Positions 26,859 to 35,660 of a stretch of 64,000 nucleotides of DNA are shown here, one piece after another (positions within the stretch are counted from its first letter, which is position 1; every line of letters starts with the position of its first letter). The DNA is from Candidatus Zixiibacteriota bacterium (GTDB taxonomy: Bacteria > Zixibacteria > MSB-5A5 > GN15 > FEB-12): positions 310,001 to 374,000 of the forward strand of contig JANQPI010000026.1 of the NCBI GenBank assembly GCA_028289585.1, given 5' to 3'. Both the position numbers and the translations under genes were made by a program. The notes beneath the pieces are model-generated. The model was not told where the DNA came from. It did no database searches and saw only the letters and a list, made by a program, of their open reading frames with translations.

Positions 26859-28085
26859 GTGGAAGCAACCCTGACCCAGGAACAGAAAGAGATTATCCAG
26901 CGGACGATCGAAGCGCAGGAGAAGCGTGCGCGGACGCCGTGGAATGTGCATCCCAAACAACAGGCGGTCCGCGAGGAAGTACGGGCGTTTGCTACCGAGC
27001 ATTTCCATCACCAGTCGGAGTACTGGGATCGCCTCGAGGGTGAGCGGAAGTTTCCGTATGACCTCTACCGGTTGATGGGCCGCGAAGGATTTATTGCCTA
27101 CGCGATGCCGCCGGAGTGGGGTGGACTGGGTAAGTCGCACCTTGAGTACATCACGCTCACCGAGGAACTCTGCTACCACGACGCCGCGTTTGGTCTGCTC
27201 TGTAACGTTGGTGAGCTGGCGATTACGCCGGTTTTGAAGTTTGGGTCGGAAGAACTTAAAGCGAAGTACCTTCCCCAGACCGTCAAGGGCGACAAAGTGA
27301 TCGCTTTCTGCCTGACCGAACCGGATGCCGGTTCGGATGCGGCGAATCAGGGGACGACTGCGGTCGAGGATCCGGCGACTGGCGACTACCTGATCACGGG
27401 CGAGAAGATCTTCATCATGCACGGTGACGTCGCTGAAATTGGCGTGGTCTTCTGCAAGATCGAAGGTAAGCCGAAAGTGTCAGCGTTTGTTGTCGAGACG
27501 AACCAGGAAGGTTGGAAGGCGCGGACCCTTGGTCACAAGATGGGCATGCGTGCCGCGACGACCGGGGCGGTGTCGATGACCAATGTTCGCGTGCCGAAAG
27601 AGAATCTGATCGGTGAGTACGGTCGCGGCTTCCGCTACGCGCTGTCGACCCTCGATTCCGCTCGTGTTGGGGTAGCGGCGCAGGGGATCGGTGTCGCCCA
27701 GCGGGCGCTCGATGAGGCGATTGCGTTCGCCAAGCGCCGCCGGACATTCGGTCAGCCGATTGCCAAGTTTCAGGCGATTCAGTGGAAGATTGCCGACATG
27801 TCGACCCGTGTCGAAGCGGCCCGTTGCCTGACGTACAAAGCGGCGCAGATGCAGGATGAGCCGGGGGTTGTCTATTCCCTGGAAGCGGCGCAGGCGAAAC
27901 TCTATTCGACCGAGACCGCGAACTTCTGTGTCAACGAAGCGATGCAGATCCACGGCGGCTACGGCTACATCGGTGAGTTCTCGCCGATCGAGAAGCTCTA
28001 CCGCGATCAGCGGGTTCTGGAGATTTACGAGGGGACGTCCGAGATTCAGCGATTGGTCATCGCCGGTCACGTTATCGGTCGATGA
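26859..28085 (+). CDS. Acyl-CoA dehydrogenase
   Basis: A 408-residue flavoprotein of the standard ACAD fold. Visible blocks are AYAMPPEWGGLGKSHLEY, the FAD/substrate loop AFCLTEPDAGSDAANQGT, GVSGFVVE-like VSAFVVETNQEG, the helical domain RRTFGQPIAKFQAIQWKIAD and the catalytic-base region LYRDQRVLEIYEGTSEIQR near the C-terminus. It passes electrons to ETF. Given the neighbours, a short or branched acyl-CoA that ends as propionyl-CoA is plausible, but the chain length is not readable. GTG start with GAAAGGAAGG upstream; the stop overlaps the MBL gene (ATGA). Confidence 0.93.
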   Translation: MEATLTQEQKEIIQRTIEAQEKRARTPWNVHPKQQAVREEVRAFATEHFHHQSEYWDRLEGERKFPYDLYRLMGREGFIAYAMPPEWGGLGKSHLEYITLTEELCYHDAAFGLLCNVGELAITPVLKFGSEELKAKYLPQTVKGDKVIAFCLTEPDAGSDAANQGTTAVEDPATGDYLITGEKIFIMHGDVAEIGVVFCKIEGKPKVSAFVVETNQEGWKARTLGHKMGMRAATTGAVSMTNVRVPKENLIGEYGRGFRYALSTLDSARVGVAAQGIGVAQRALDEAIAFAKRRRTFGQPIAKFQAIQWKIADMSTRVEAARCLTYKAAQMQDEPGVVYSLEAAQAKLYSTETANFCVNEAMQIHGGYGYIGEFSPIEKLYRDQRVLEIYEGTSEIQRLVIAGHVIGR

Positions 28086-28942
28086 GAATCGGTCAGTTTC
28101 GCATCCGGTCGTTCGTCGAGCAGGAGTTTCGGCTCGACGGCGGCCTGATGTGGGGAGTCGTTCCCAAGACGCTCTGGCAGCGCTACTCGCCCGCGGACGA
28201 CAACAATCTCATTCGGATGGTGAACAACATCTTCCTGTTGGAAGCGCACGGCAAGAGGGTGCTGTTCGACATTGGTCTCGGCGACACGCTGTCCGAGAAA
28301 GAGCGCAAGGTCTACGGTACCGACGGCGCCAGCTCGCTCGATCGCGGGTTGGCGTCGTTTGGGTTAACCCCAACCGATATCGATCTCGTTGTTCTCACCC
28401 ATTTGCATACGGACCACGCTGCGGGAGCGGTTGCGCTTAGTGAAAAAAATCACTATGTTCCGCGGTACTCTAACGCTACCTACGTGGTGGCGAAACGGGA
28501 ATGGGAGGCCGCGGTGAATCCGGACGAACGGACACGGGCGGTCTATATCCCGAATCGGTTGTATCCTCTCCGGGAGGCGGGGCAGTTGGAGCTGATCGAC
28601 GGGTCAACGGAGTTGTTGCCGGGAGTGAACGCGGTTCACACCGGCGGGCATTCGGTGGGGCATTTCGCGCTGGAGATGGAATCGGACGACCAGCGGCTCT
28701 TTTACTACGCCGATATCTTTCCTTCGCACAATCATATGCGGGTACCGTACGTACCGGCGACCGACGTGCTGCCGATGGAGTCGATGGCGGTCAAACGCGC
28801 GGTGCTGCCGCGACTGTACGATCCGAATACTATCCTTGCCTTCGATCATGATATTGCGTTCCCGTTCGGCCGGGTGACCGAACGCGACGGTAAGCCGGTC
28901 GTTACACGTGTTGACGATCCGGAGACACAGGTAGGTGACTAA
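28082..28942 (+). CDS. Metallo-beta-lactamase-fold hydrolase
   Basis: A 286-residue cytosolic MBL-fold protein. The metal motif HLHTDHAAG is near residue 105, a further His is in [11 protein letters not shown] near residue 180, an Asp is in YYADIFPS, and the last His is in AFDHDIAFP near residue 258, so a dinuclear site is intact. The family includes lactonases, thioesterases and quinolone-signal-type hydrolases. Its place between an acyl-CoA dehydrogenase and the propionyl-CoA carboxylase suggests a thioesterase or lactonase role in that pathway, which is inference. It overlaps both neighbours (ATGA upstream, TAATG downstream). Confidence 0.85.
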   Translation: MRIGQFRIRSFVEQEFRLDGGLMWGVVPKTLWQRYSPADDNNLIRMVNNIFLLEAHGKRVLFDIGLGDTLSEKERKVYGTDGASSLDRGLASFGLTPTDIDLVVLTHLHTDHAAGAVALSEKNHYVPRYSNATYVVAKREWEAAVNPDERTRAVYIPNRLYPLREAGQLELIDGSTELLPGVNAVHTGGHSVGHFALEMESDDQRLFYYADIFPSHNHMRVPYVPATDVLPMESMAVKRAVLPRLYDPNTILAFDHDIAFPFGRVTERDGKPVVTRVDDPETQVGD

Positions 28943-30492
28943 TGTCCATTAACGAACGATTGCAGGAACTCGAAGAGATGCGTGAGACCGCCAAGCTCGG
29001 CGGTGGTGAAGCGCGCATTGAGGCTCAACACAAGAAGGGGAAACTGACGGCCCGCGAGCGTATTGAACTGCTGGTCGACCCTAACTCCTTCGAAGAGTTC
29101 GACATGTTTGTCACGCATCGCTCGCATGATTTCGGACTTGAGAAACAGAAGTTTCTCGGCGACGGTGTCGTGACGGGTGCGGCCAAGATCAATGGTCGGC
29201 CGGTCTTTCTCTTTTCACAGGACTTTACGGTTCTGGGCGGATCACTTTCGGAGACACACTCGGAGAAGATCTGCAAGGTGATGGATATGGCGATGAAAGT
29301 TGGCGCGCCGGTAATCGGTCTCAACGATTCGGGTGGAGCCCGTATCCAGGAAGGTGTCGTTTCACTTGGCGCCTACGCGGATATCTTTCTCCGCAATACG
29401 CTGGCCTCGGGCGTCGTTCCGCAGATTTCTCTGGTTCTTGGTCCCTGTGCGGGCGGAGCGGTCTATTCGCCGGCGATTACCGATTTCGTACTCATGACCA
29501 AGCAGACAAGCTACATGTTTGTTACCGGCCCGAACGTCGTGAAGACGGTTACGCACGAAGACGTTACCTCCGAAGAACTCGGTGGTGCCGATACGCATGC
29601 GACGAAGTCAGGTGTATCCCACTTTGCCTGTGAGAATGAGGCGGATGTCATTACGAAGACAAAGCGTCTGCTGGAATTCCTGCCGCAGAACAACTGTGAA
29701 GATCCGCCGTTTGTTGAGTCGACCGACCCAATCGATCGTGAAGATGAAGCGCTCAACTCGATCGTGCCGGATAACCCGAATCAGCCGTACGATATCAAAG
29801 AAGTTATCGAGATGGTGGCCGACACCGGAACGTTCCTTGAGGTCCATGCCGACTTCGCACCGAATATCGTTGTTGGCTTTGTCCGACTGGGTGGACGGTC
29901 GGTCGGTATCGTTGCGAATCAACCGGCAGTGCTGGCAGGCGTGCTCGACATCAATTCCTCGATCAAGGGAGCTCGGTTTGTTCGGTTCTGCGATGCGTTC
30001 AACATTCCGATTCTGACGTTTGAAGATGTCCCCGGGTTCCTTCCCGGAGTCGACCAGGAACACAACGGTATCATCCGCAACGGTGCCAAACTGTTGTATG
30101 CCTACTGTGAGGCAACCGTCCCGAAGATTACGGTCATTACGCGCAAGGCGTACGGTGGCGCGTATGACGTTATGAACTCCAAGCATATTCGGGGTGATGT
30201 CAACTACGCGTGGCCGTCGGCCGAGATCGCCGTTATGGGCCCCAAAGGCGCGGTGGAGATTATTTTCCGTAAGGAGATTTCCGTCGCTGAGGATCTCGCC
30301 GCGGCGACCGATGCGAAGACCGAGGAGTATCGTCAGAAGTTTGCCAATCCCTATATCGCTGCGGCGCGCGGCTACCTGGACGATATCATTGAACCGAAGA
30401 CGACGCGTGGTCGCCTGATTCGAGCCTTTGAGATGATCGAATCGAAAAAGGACAGCAATCCGCCCAAGAAGCACGGGAACATTCCGCTCTAA
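28942..30492 (+). CDS. pccB: Propionyl-CoA/acyl-CoA carboxylase, carboxyltransferase subunit
   Basis: A 516-residue carboxyltransferase beta subunit that moves CO2 from carboxybiotin to acyl-CoA. Two crotonase-like halves are clear: [18 protein letters not shown] and [17 protein letters not shown] with [18 protein letters not shown] in the N-half, and [40 protein letters not shown] and [16 protein letters not shown] in the C-half. The neighbouring mutase and epimerase make propionyl-CoA the likely substrate. ATG shares a base with the previous stop. The C-terminus ([10 protein letters not shown]) is the usual family ending. Confidence 0.95.
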   Translation: MSINERLQELEEMRETAKLGGGEARIEAQHKKGKLTARERIELLVDPNSFEEFDMFVTHRSHDFGLEKQKFLGDGVVTGAAKINGRPVFLFSQDFTVLGGSLSETHSEKICKVMDMAMKVGAPVIGLNDSGGARIQEGVVSLGAYADIFLRNTLASGVVPQISLVLGPCAGGAVYSPAITDFVLMTKQTSYMFVTGPNVVKTVTHEDVTSEELGGADTHATKSGVSHFACENEADVITKTKRLLEFLPQNNCEDPPFVESTDPIDREDEALNSIVPDNPNQPYDIKEVIEMVADTGTFLEVHADFAPNIVVGFVRLGGRSVGIVANQPAVLAGVLDINSSIKGARFVRFCDAFNIPILTFEDVPGFLPGVDQEHNGIIRNGAKLLYAYCEATVPKITVITRKAYGGAYDVMNSKHIRGDVNYAWPSAEIAVMGPKGAVEIIFRKEISVAEDLAAATDAKTEEYRQKFANPYIAAARGYLDDIIEPKTTRGRLIRAFEMIESKKDSNPPKKHGNIPL

Positions 30493-30548
30493 GCACTCAC
30501 GTTCAGTGGAAGTGCAAACTGAGTTGGGAATGAAGGGAGTGTACAGAG

Positions 30549-32093
30549 ATGGCAGATGAGCCACGTACGATAAAGAAGATCTTGATCGCGAATCGCGGTG
30601 AAATCGCGGTGCGCGTGATGCGAGCCTGTCGGGACCTCGGCATTCAGTCGGTTGCTGTCTTCTCGGAAGCCGATAGCGCCGCCTACCATGTCCGTATGGC
30701 TGATGAAGCCTATCCGATCGGTCCGGCACCGTCCAACAAGAGCTACCTGGTAATGGAGAATGTCATCGAGGCGGCCAAACTATCCGGTGCCGATGCTGTT
30801 CATCCGGGCTATGGGTTTCTTTCCGAAAACGCGAGTTTCGCCCGGCGCTGCGAGGAGGAGGGGATCATCTTCATTGGTCCCAAGCCGGATACGATAACGG
30901 CCTTGGGCGACAAAGTCGAAGCGCGCCGTCTGGCGATCGATGCCGGGCTGCCGGTGGTGCCAGGGACGGAGCTGACGGATAACGACCCGAAAGCGGCACT
31001 CGACTTTGCCACGGAGATTGGCTTCCCGGTCCTGATCAAGGCGGCCGCCGGCGGTGGTGGTAAAGGGATGCGGGTTGTTGAGTCTCCCGAACTGTTCGAA
31101 GAGTCGTTGCAGTCGGCATCGAACGAAGCGCTGAACGCGTTTGGTAATGGTACGGTTTTTGTCGAGAAGTATCTGCTCAAGCCGCGGCACGTTGAAATCC
31201 AGATTATGGCCGACCACCACGGCAATGTCGTTCACCTCAACGAACGTGAATGTTCGATTCAACGTCGCCACCAGAAGGTGATTGAGGAATCACCGTCGCC
31301 GATCATGACTCCGGAACTGCGCGAACGGATGGGTAACGCGGCGATCGCTATCGCGAAGAAAGCGGGTTACGTAAACGCCGGGACCTGCGAGTTTCTCGTC
31401 GACCAGAACCTTGATTTCTACTTCCTGGAGGTCAACACCCGGCTTCAGGTGGAGCATCCGGTGACAGAAATGATTACCGGCCTCGACCTCGTACGCGAAC
31501 AGATCTGGATCGCCGAGGGGCGGGAGATGCGGATCAAGCAGGAAGATGTTGGTGTCCACGGTCACGCCCTTGAATGTCGAATCTATGCGGAGGACCCGGA
31601 AGAGGGCTTCGCTCCATCGACCGGGCGCCTCAAGCATTATCGCCTGCCCCAGGGACCCGGCGTACGGGTCGACTCGGGCGTCGTGATCTTTTCCGAGATT
31701 CCGATCTACTATGATCCGATGATCGCCAAACTTGCCGTGTGGGGGCGGACCCGCGAGGAAGCGATTGCGCGCACGCAGCGCGCCTTGCAGGAGTACCGCA
31801 TCTCCGGCGTTAAAACGACGATCGGCTTCCATCGCGTTGTGCTCGATCACCCGAAGTTCATCGAAGGCGATATGTCGACTGGTTTTCTGGGTGAACACTA
31901 TCCGGACAACAACTACCGCGTGAAAGATCCGGAAACGGCGGAAATGGCCGCGATCGGTGTTGCCATTGACAAATTCGTGCGCGACCGCAAGGTGCTGGTT
32001 TCACCTGATGGTCAGCCACAGTTCCGCTCCGTTCGATGGAAAGACTATCATCGTCGGGCCAAACTCACGACGACGTTTGGAGGGAATAAGTAA
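30549..32093 (+). CDS. Acyl-CoA carboxylase, biotin carboxylase subunit
   Basis: A 514-residue ATP-grasp enzyme that carboxylates biotin with bicarbonate and ATP. The N-terminal IKKILIANRGEIAVRVMRAC, the glycine-rich loop AAAGGGGKGMRVVES near residue 165, ECSIQRRHQKVIEESPSP, and FLEVNTRLQVEHPVTEM with the catalytic residues are all intact. It is longer than AccC of E. coli by about 65 residues at the C-terminus, a common feature of acyl-CoA carboxylase alpha chains that interact with the carboxyltransferase. The biotin carrier is a separate protein at 32093, whose ATG overlaps this stop. Confidence 0.95.
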   Translation: MADEPRTIKKILIANRGEIAVRVMRACRDLGIQSVAVFSEADSAAYHVRMADEAYPIGPAPSNKSYLVMENVIEAAKLSGADAVHPGYGFLSENASFARRCEEEGIIFIGPKPDTITALGDKVEARRLAIDAGLPVVPGTELTDNDPKAALDFATEIGFPVLIKAAAGGGGKGMRVVESPELFEESLQSASNEALNAFGNGTVFVEKYLLKPRHVEIQIMADHHGNVVHLNERECSIQRRHQKVIEESPSPIMTPELRERMGNAAIAIAKKAGYVNAGTCEFLVDQNLDFYFLEVNTRLQVEHPVTEMITGLDLVREQIWIAEGREMRIKQEDVGVHGHALECRIYAEDPEEGFAPSTGRLKHYRLPQGPGVRVDSGVVIFSEIPIYYDPMIAKLAVWGRTREEAIARTQRALQEYRISGVKTTIGFHRVVLDHPKFIEGDMSTGFLGEHYPDNNYRVKDPETAEMAAIGVAIDKFVRDRKVLVSPDGQPQFRSVRWKDYHRRAKLTTTFGGNK

Positions 32094-32617
32094 TGGCTCG
32101 CTATACGGTTACGGTTCAGGAGAGAGACTTCGATATCGAAGTTGGCTATCAGGACGGTGAGTTGGTCGCGACGATCAACGGTGAACCGCGCGAAATCACC
32201 GCTCATTCCCTGGGATCGCATCAGTTTGGCGATAACCGATTCCTGCTCTTGGTGAACAATCGAGCCTCCGAGGTCGATGTTCGCCACGAATCACAGAACG
32301 ACCGGGTGGTGCTCATTCACGGTATGGAAGTCGCTGTCACTATCGAAGACTTCGCTCTCCACGAAATGCGCAAGAAAGCGGGCATTACTGCGGGAGCGGC
32401 AGTCGAGAAGACACTCAAAGCGCCGATGCCGGGTCTGATTGTGGCGACCAAAGTTGAGCCCGGCCAGACGGTCAAAAAGGGCGATCCGCTCCTCGTGGTT
32501 GAGGCGATGAAGATGGAGAACATCATCAAGGCGAAGGGGGACGTCACCGTCAAGGCGATCCGCGTGCAGGTCGGCCAGTCCGTAGAGAAGAACGCCGCCC
32601 TCATTGACTTCGAATGA
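32093..32617 (+). CDS. Biotin carboxyl carrier protein of the acyl-CoA carboxylase
   Basis: A 174-residue protein. The last 75 residues are a biotinyl domain with LKAPMPGLIVATKVEPGQ and the biotin site VVEAMKMEN, where K140 would be biotinylated. The first 95 residues form a small beta-rich region also seen in decarboxylase/propionyl-CoA carboxylase carriers and probably act in subunit assembly (BT-like). This split alpha chain, with carboxylase and carrier on two genes, mirrors the split mutase next door. It overlaps both neighbours by one to four bases. Confidence 0.94.
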   Translation: MARYTVTVQERDFDIEVGYQDGELVATINGEPREITAHSLGSHQFGDNRFLLLVNNRASEVDVRHESQNDRVVLIHGMEVAVTIEDFALHEMRKKAGITAGAAVEKTLKAPMPGLIVATKVEPGQTVKKGDPLLVVEAMKMENIIKAKGDVTVKAIRVQVGQSVEKNAALIDFE

Positions 32618-33123
32618 CGATAGTGCATGCAGTCCAAGGTGGAGCGGCGGTAGCTGTCCTGAGTGCTCTTGTCGTTGCCTGTTCGAGTCAGCCTGATTCG
32701 ACCAACGGGGAAGCACTGTCAGATCTTGAAATGATTCAGGCGACTCTCGACGAAGCGGCCACGAGGCTTCTCCACAATGACAAAGCCGTGCTCTACGACA
32801 TGGAATTTGAGTACTACACCGACGAGTTTTCGTTCGATGTCTACCGAACGGCGCCGTTGATCCGCGGAGTGATCTCCGACTCTATCGTCAAGATGGAAGT
32901 TCTGGAGGCCGAGTTCTTTGAGGGTGATTCGGCGCTGGTGTCGATTATGCGCCACAAACTGGAGCGCGACGGATCTGTTGGACAGAGTATCGTGTCCCGC
33001 ACCATGTACAAGCATCATGGCCGATGGATTGCGCCAACGCTCACCACGATCGATGAACAGCTTCAGTATGAGGCGGTCAGAGATGCTGCGATCAAGGCCG
33101 CTGAGGAAGAGGAACCGTTATAG
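32614..33123 (+). CDS. Putative lipoprotein in the propionyl-CoA gene run
   Basis: A 169-residue protein with a lipoprotein signal peptide: a hydrophobic stretch AAVAVLSALVVA followed by the lipobox cysteine C23 (VVACSS). The mature part has alternating aromatic and charged segments (EFEYYTDEFSFDVYRT, YKHHGRWIAPTLTTIDEQ) that fit a small NTF2-like or cystatin-like domain, but I do not recognise a family. The ATG overlaps the biotin carrier stop, and the epimerase follows two bases later, so it is embedded in the metabolic operon despite its envelope location. Function unknown. Confidence 0.75.
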   Translation: MTIVHAVQGGAAVAVLSALVVACSSQPDSTNGEALSDLEMIQATLDEAATRLLHNDKAVLYDMEFEYYTDEFSFDVYRTAPLIRGVISDSIVKMEVLEAEFFEGDSALVSIMRHKLERDGSVGQSIVSRTMYKHHGRWIAPTLTTIDEQLQYEAVRDAAIKAAEEEEPL

Positions 33124-33125
33124 CC

Positions 33126-33554
33126 ATGCTCGACAAAGCTGCCATTTCACATATTGGTGTTGCGGTCGCTGATCTGGAAGCAGCGAAAACGTTCTATGAA
33201 CAGTTGCTCGGACGACCTGCCGACCTGGAGGAAGAAGTTGCCGAGCAGCGAGTCGCGGTCGCTATGTTTGCTGGTCGCACGGGCGATGCCTCGGTTTTGC
33301 CCCACGGGCGAATCGAACTCGTTGCGGCAACCTCTGACGATAGTCCGATTGCCAAGTTCATTGCCAAGCAGGGTGAGGGACTCCACCACATCTGCGTGTA
33401 TGTCGACGATATCGAGGCGAAGCTACAAGAGCTCGATAATGCGGGAGTACGACTCATCGACCGCGAGCCGCGGATTGGTGCGGAGGGGAAGCGAATCGCG
33501 TTCGTACATCCGAAATCAACCGGTGGAGTTTTGATCGAGCTGGAAGAGCGTTAG
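33126..33554 (+). CDS. mce: Methylmalonyl-CoA epimerase
   Basis: A 142-residue vicinal-oxygen-chelate protein that interconverts the S and R forms of methylmalonyl-CoA, linking the carboxylase to the mutase. Metal ligands expected from the family are visible: His in AISHIGVAV near residue 9, Gln in EQRVAVAMF, His in GLHHICVYVDD near residue 85, and the final Glu in GVLIELEE. The two beta-alpha-beta-beta-beta modules are in order. It is the last gene of the plus-strand run and overlaps the convergent membrane protein gene by four bases. Confidence 0.95.
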   Translation: MLDKAAISHIGVAVADLEAAKTFYEQLLGRPADLEEEVAEQRVAVAMFAGRTGDASVLPHGRIELVAATSDDSPIAKFIAKQGEGLHHICVYVDDIEAKLQELDNAGVRLIDREPRIGAEGKRIAFVHPKSTGGVLIELEER

Positions 33555-34228
33555 GGCAGGGCGTTCGTCGACGTTCCCCGCGCCTGATAGGCTCGGCGAA
33601 AGAGCAACAGAAGCCCAACGACAGCCAGCAGTAGAATCGCCAGCCAGCGGACGAGATCATTCTGGGCCGACCAGACTGACGCTCGATGATCCCCAACGAA
33701 CCGCGCGTTGTCCTGAATCTGCGCGGCATCGCTTTTCCAGAGATCATAGACATTGCGATCGCCACGGGCCCAGAGGGTAATGAGCAGTTGGGACCCGTTG
33801 GCCACGGTATAGACCAAACCGACGAGCCGGTGTCGCAGGGGGCGAGAACTAGTCGAGTCCGAAGAAACGAAATCGAGCACAAAGCGGGCGTGGTCACCCT
33901 CGTCGGTTCCGGTCGACGATAAGAGGTAGCTTTCCGGCAGGCTGAGAATGACGTCGTCGATCACTCCGGACACCGCGTATTCAAACGTCTCGACATCGTG
34001 CACGCCGTCATCGGGTGGCAGTTCCGACAGATAGATGAGCAACTCGGCGTGTTCGTCGAGGGCAACGAGATGGATCGGCAGTGCGAGCGAATCGTAGACA
34101 TCCCAGCCCTCGGGGATCTCAATCTCGACCAGATCACCGATAACCAGTGCTGCGGCACTGGCCGGGAGACAGCTCAGAATCGCGGCCAGGACCAGCTTCC
34201 GAATCGATCTCAGTACAGTCGTAGGCAT
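33551..34228 (-). CDS. Secreted/membrane-anchored protein of unknown function
   Basis: A 225-residue protein with an N-terminal signal peptide (MPTTVLRSIRKLVLAAILSC, cleaved near PASAAA) and one C-terminal transmembrane helix (WLAILLLAVVGLLLLFRRAY) with a basic tail, so the bulk is periplasmic and anchored at the inner membrane. The central part starts VIGDLVEIEIPEGWDVYD, which resembles proteins that carry a hydrophobic photosystem-like PsbP fold, but the match is too weak to name. It is divergent from the beta-barrel genes and convergent with mce. Confidence 0.7.
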   Translation of the reverse strand: MPTTVLRSIRKLVLAAILSCLPASAAALVIGDLVEIEIPEGWDVYDSLALPIHLVALDEHAELLIYLSELPPDDGVHDVETFEYAVSGVIDDVILSLPESYLLSSTGTDEGDHARFVLDFVSSDSTSSRPLRHRLVGLVYTVANGSQLLITLWARGDRNVYDLWKSDAAQIQDNARFVGDHRASVWSAQNDLVRWLAILLLAVVGLLLLFRRAYQARGTSTNALP

Positions 34229-34270
34229 ATATCACTAGGTATCGGCAGGAAGCAGCTCTCGACAAAGCGG

Positions 34271-34299
34271 TTGCTGCCGGAATCATCGATTCCTAGCTT
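34271..34299 (+). promoter_or_regulatory. Possible promoter with internal inverted repeat before two beta-barrel genes
   Basis: TTGCTG at 34271-34276, a 17-base spacer and a weak TAGCTT at 34294-34299. The spacer contains a perfect 6-3-6 inverted repeat, GGAATC-ATC-GATTCC (34279-34293), well placed for a repressor or activator. The -10 matches only three of six consensus bases. Confidence 0.35.
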
Positions 34300-34333
34300 T
34301 CATTCCATCAATCCGATCACAGGAGTACATACG

Positions 34334-34906
34334 ATGATCCGATTTCGAATTCTTGTCGCTGCCGTTCTTCTTGGCTTGGCCGCTGGGAGTGCCGACGCTC
34401 AGGTTCCCCTTCGCAAGCCGATCAATGTCTATATCGGTGGGGGTGGTTCACTTCCGAGTGGTGATCTAGGTGATGCATGGAACATCGGCTGGCACGTGAG
34501 CGGCCAGGTCGGATTTGTGGTTCCAACAGCGACGCCCACCTTCCGCTTCGAGATCATCGGCGAAGCTGCCTATCATTCGTTTGGCCCCGATCGAATGGGT
34601 CTGGATTTCGACGGTGGGACGTTCTCCTCGTTGCAGGTTGGCGGTGGACTCAAGTTCAGTTTCCCGTTGCCGGCGTCGGGGATCGCTCCGGCGATTCAAG
34701 GATCGCTGGGCGCAGCCTCGATCGATATCTCCGAGGTTTCCGGTGGCGGATTAGTGATTTCATTCCAAAGTGAAACCGAGCTGTATTACTCCCTTGCGGC
34801 TAGCTTGGAGTTTCGGCGGGGTTTCTTTAGGATCGGATACACAGGAATCTCTGTGGACAACGTCTCGATCAGTTACGTCCCGTTCACGATCGGCTTCCGA
34901 TTCTAA
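34334..34906 (+). CDS. Outer-membrane beta-barrel protein
   Basis: A 190-residue exported protein. The signal peptide is MIRFRILVAAVLLGLAAGSA, cleaved after ADA. The mature part alternates short beta strands rich in Gly and aromatics (INVYIGGGGSLPSGDLGD, TFRFEIIGEAAYHSFG, LQVGGGLKFSFPL, RIGYTGISVDNVS) and ends in Phe (FTIGFRF), the usual outer-membrane insertion signal. It looks like a small 8-stranded OmpA/OmpW-like barrel. ATG at 34334 has AGGAG upstream. It is followed nine bases later by a second barrel gene. Confidence 0.8.
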   Translation: MIRFRILVAAVLLGLAAGSADAQVPLRKPINVYIGGGGSLPSGDLGDAWNIGWHVSGQVGFVVPTATPTFRFEIIGEAAYHSFGPDRMGLDFDGGTFSSLQVGGGLKFSFPLPASGIAPAIQGSLGAASIDISEVSGGGLVISFQSETELYYSLAASLEFRRGFFRIGYTGISVDNVSISYVPFTIGFRF

Positions 34907-34915
34907 TCTCGATCA

Positions 34916-35470
34916 GTGCGCTCTTTCGTCTGGTTGCTAGCACTCCTCGTTGTTGGAGGAGAGGCACTGAGCGCGGAGGAGCCAGATCGCTTGCGTTTCT
35001 CTGCTGGTGGTGGACTCGCCCTGCCAATGGCTTTCCTGGCGGACTCGGCGAACGCCGGCTTTCACGGCCAGCTCGGAGTTGATTTCCCCTTCCGGGCGGC
35101 TGGCTCGATTGAACCCCGCCTGACTGCCGAACTCGCTTATGCGGTCTTCAGCTATCAGGATGCGGACACGCTCAATGAGGGGGGAAACTACACCTACATT
35201 GAGATGAACGGGTTGGCGATGCTGGCGTTTGGCAAAGACCGGCGAGCGATCCGTCCGTTCGTCGTCGCCGGGTTCGGCCTGGCCTATGCCGATCGTTCGG
35301 ACCTTCGGAATCAGGGGGATATCGTCACGACGGAGGAAACGGTAACTGCCACGTTGACTGGCGGGGGTGGACTCGAATTACCGCAGGTGCGACTTTACCT
35401 TCGTTACACCGCCACCCTAACTGATCCGGTTGCTCAGTTTGTCCGACTCGGCGTGGCACTCCGCTTCTAG
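34916..35470 (+). CDS. Outer-membrane beta-barrel protein, second copy type
   Basis: A 184-residue exported protein with signal peptide MRSFVWLLALLVVGGEALSA. The mature part has the same character as the preceding gene: LRFSAGGGLALPMAFL, RLTAELAYAVFSY, IRPFVVAGFGLAYAD, VRLYLRYTATL and a terminal Phe (LGVALRF). Sequence likeness to the neighbour is confined to the barrel pattern, so they are distant paralogues at most. The start is a GTG ten bases after the preceding stop. The stop TAG overlaps the stop of the convergent 49-residue gene in a shared CTAG. Confidence 0.75.
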   Translation: MRSFVWLLALLVVGGEALSAEEPDRLRFSAGGGLALPMAFLADSANAGFHGQLGVDFPFRAAGSIEPRLTAELAYAVFSYQDADTLNEGGNYTYIEMNGLAMLAFGKDRRAIRPFVVAGFGLAYADRSDLRNQGDIVTTEETVTATLTGGGGLELPQVRLYLRYTATLTDPVAQFVRLGVALRF

Positions 35471-35616
35471 AAACGTCGTTTTTTCACCAGCATGCTGAGA
35501 CCGACGGCAACCAGTATGACGGGTAGAATAACAGTGCCGAAACTGATCGAGATGAGCCCGAGCGCATCAAGGAGCAGCAGGGCTCCGACAAGAATGAGTG
35601 CAATCGGAAAAAACAT
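35467..35616 (-). CDS. 49-residue membrane protein
   Basis: A short gene starting with ATG at 35616, preceded by a strong ribosome-binding site (AAGGAGGGG). The product has two hydrophobic segments, PIALILVGALLLLDALGLI and TVILPVILVAVGLSMLV, separated by a short turn, and a basic tail KKRRF. This resembles the LiaI/LiaF-like or DUF5668 two-helix module. The stop codon shares the palindrome CTAG with the stop of the convergent barrel gene. A similar small protein occurs at 50855. Function unknown. Confidence 0.7.
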   Translation of the reverse strand: MFFPIALILVGALLLLDALGLISISFGTVILPVILVAVGLSMLVKKRRF

Positions 35617-35660
35617 GATTCCCCTCCTTACTAGTCGATCATGGTATCCGCTTCGTTCGC

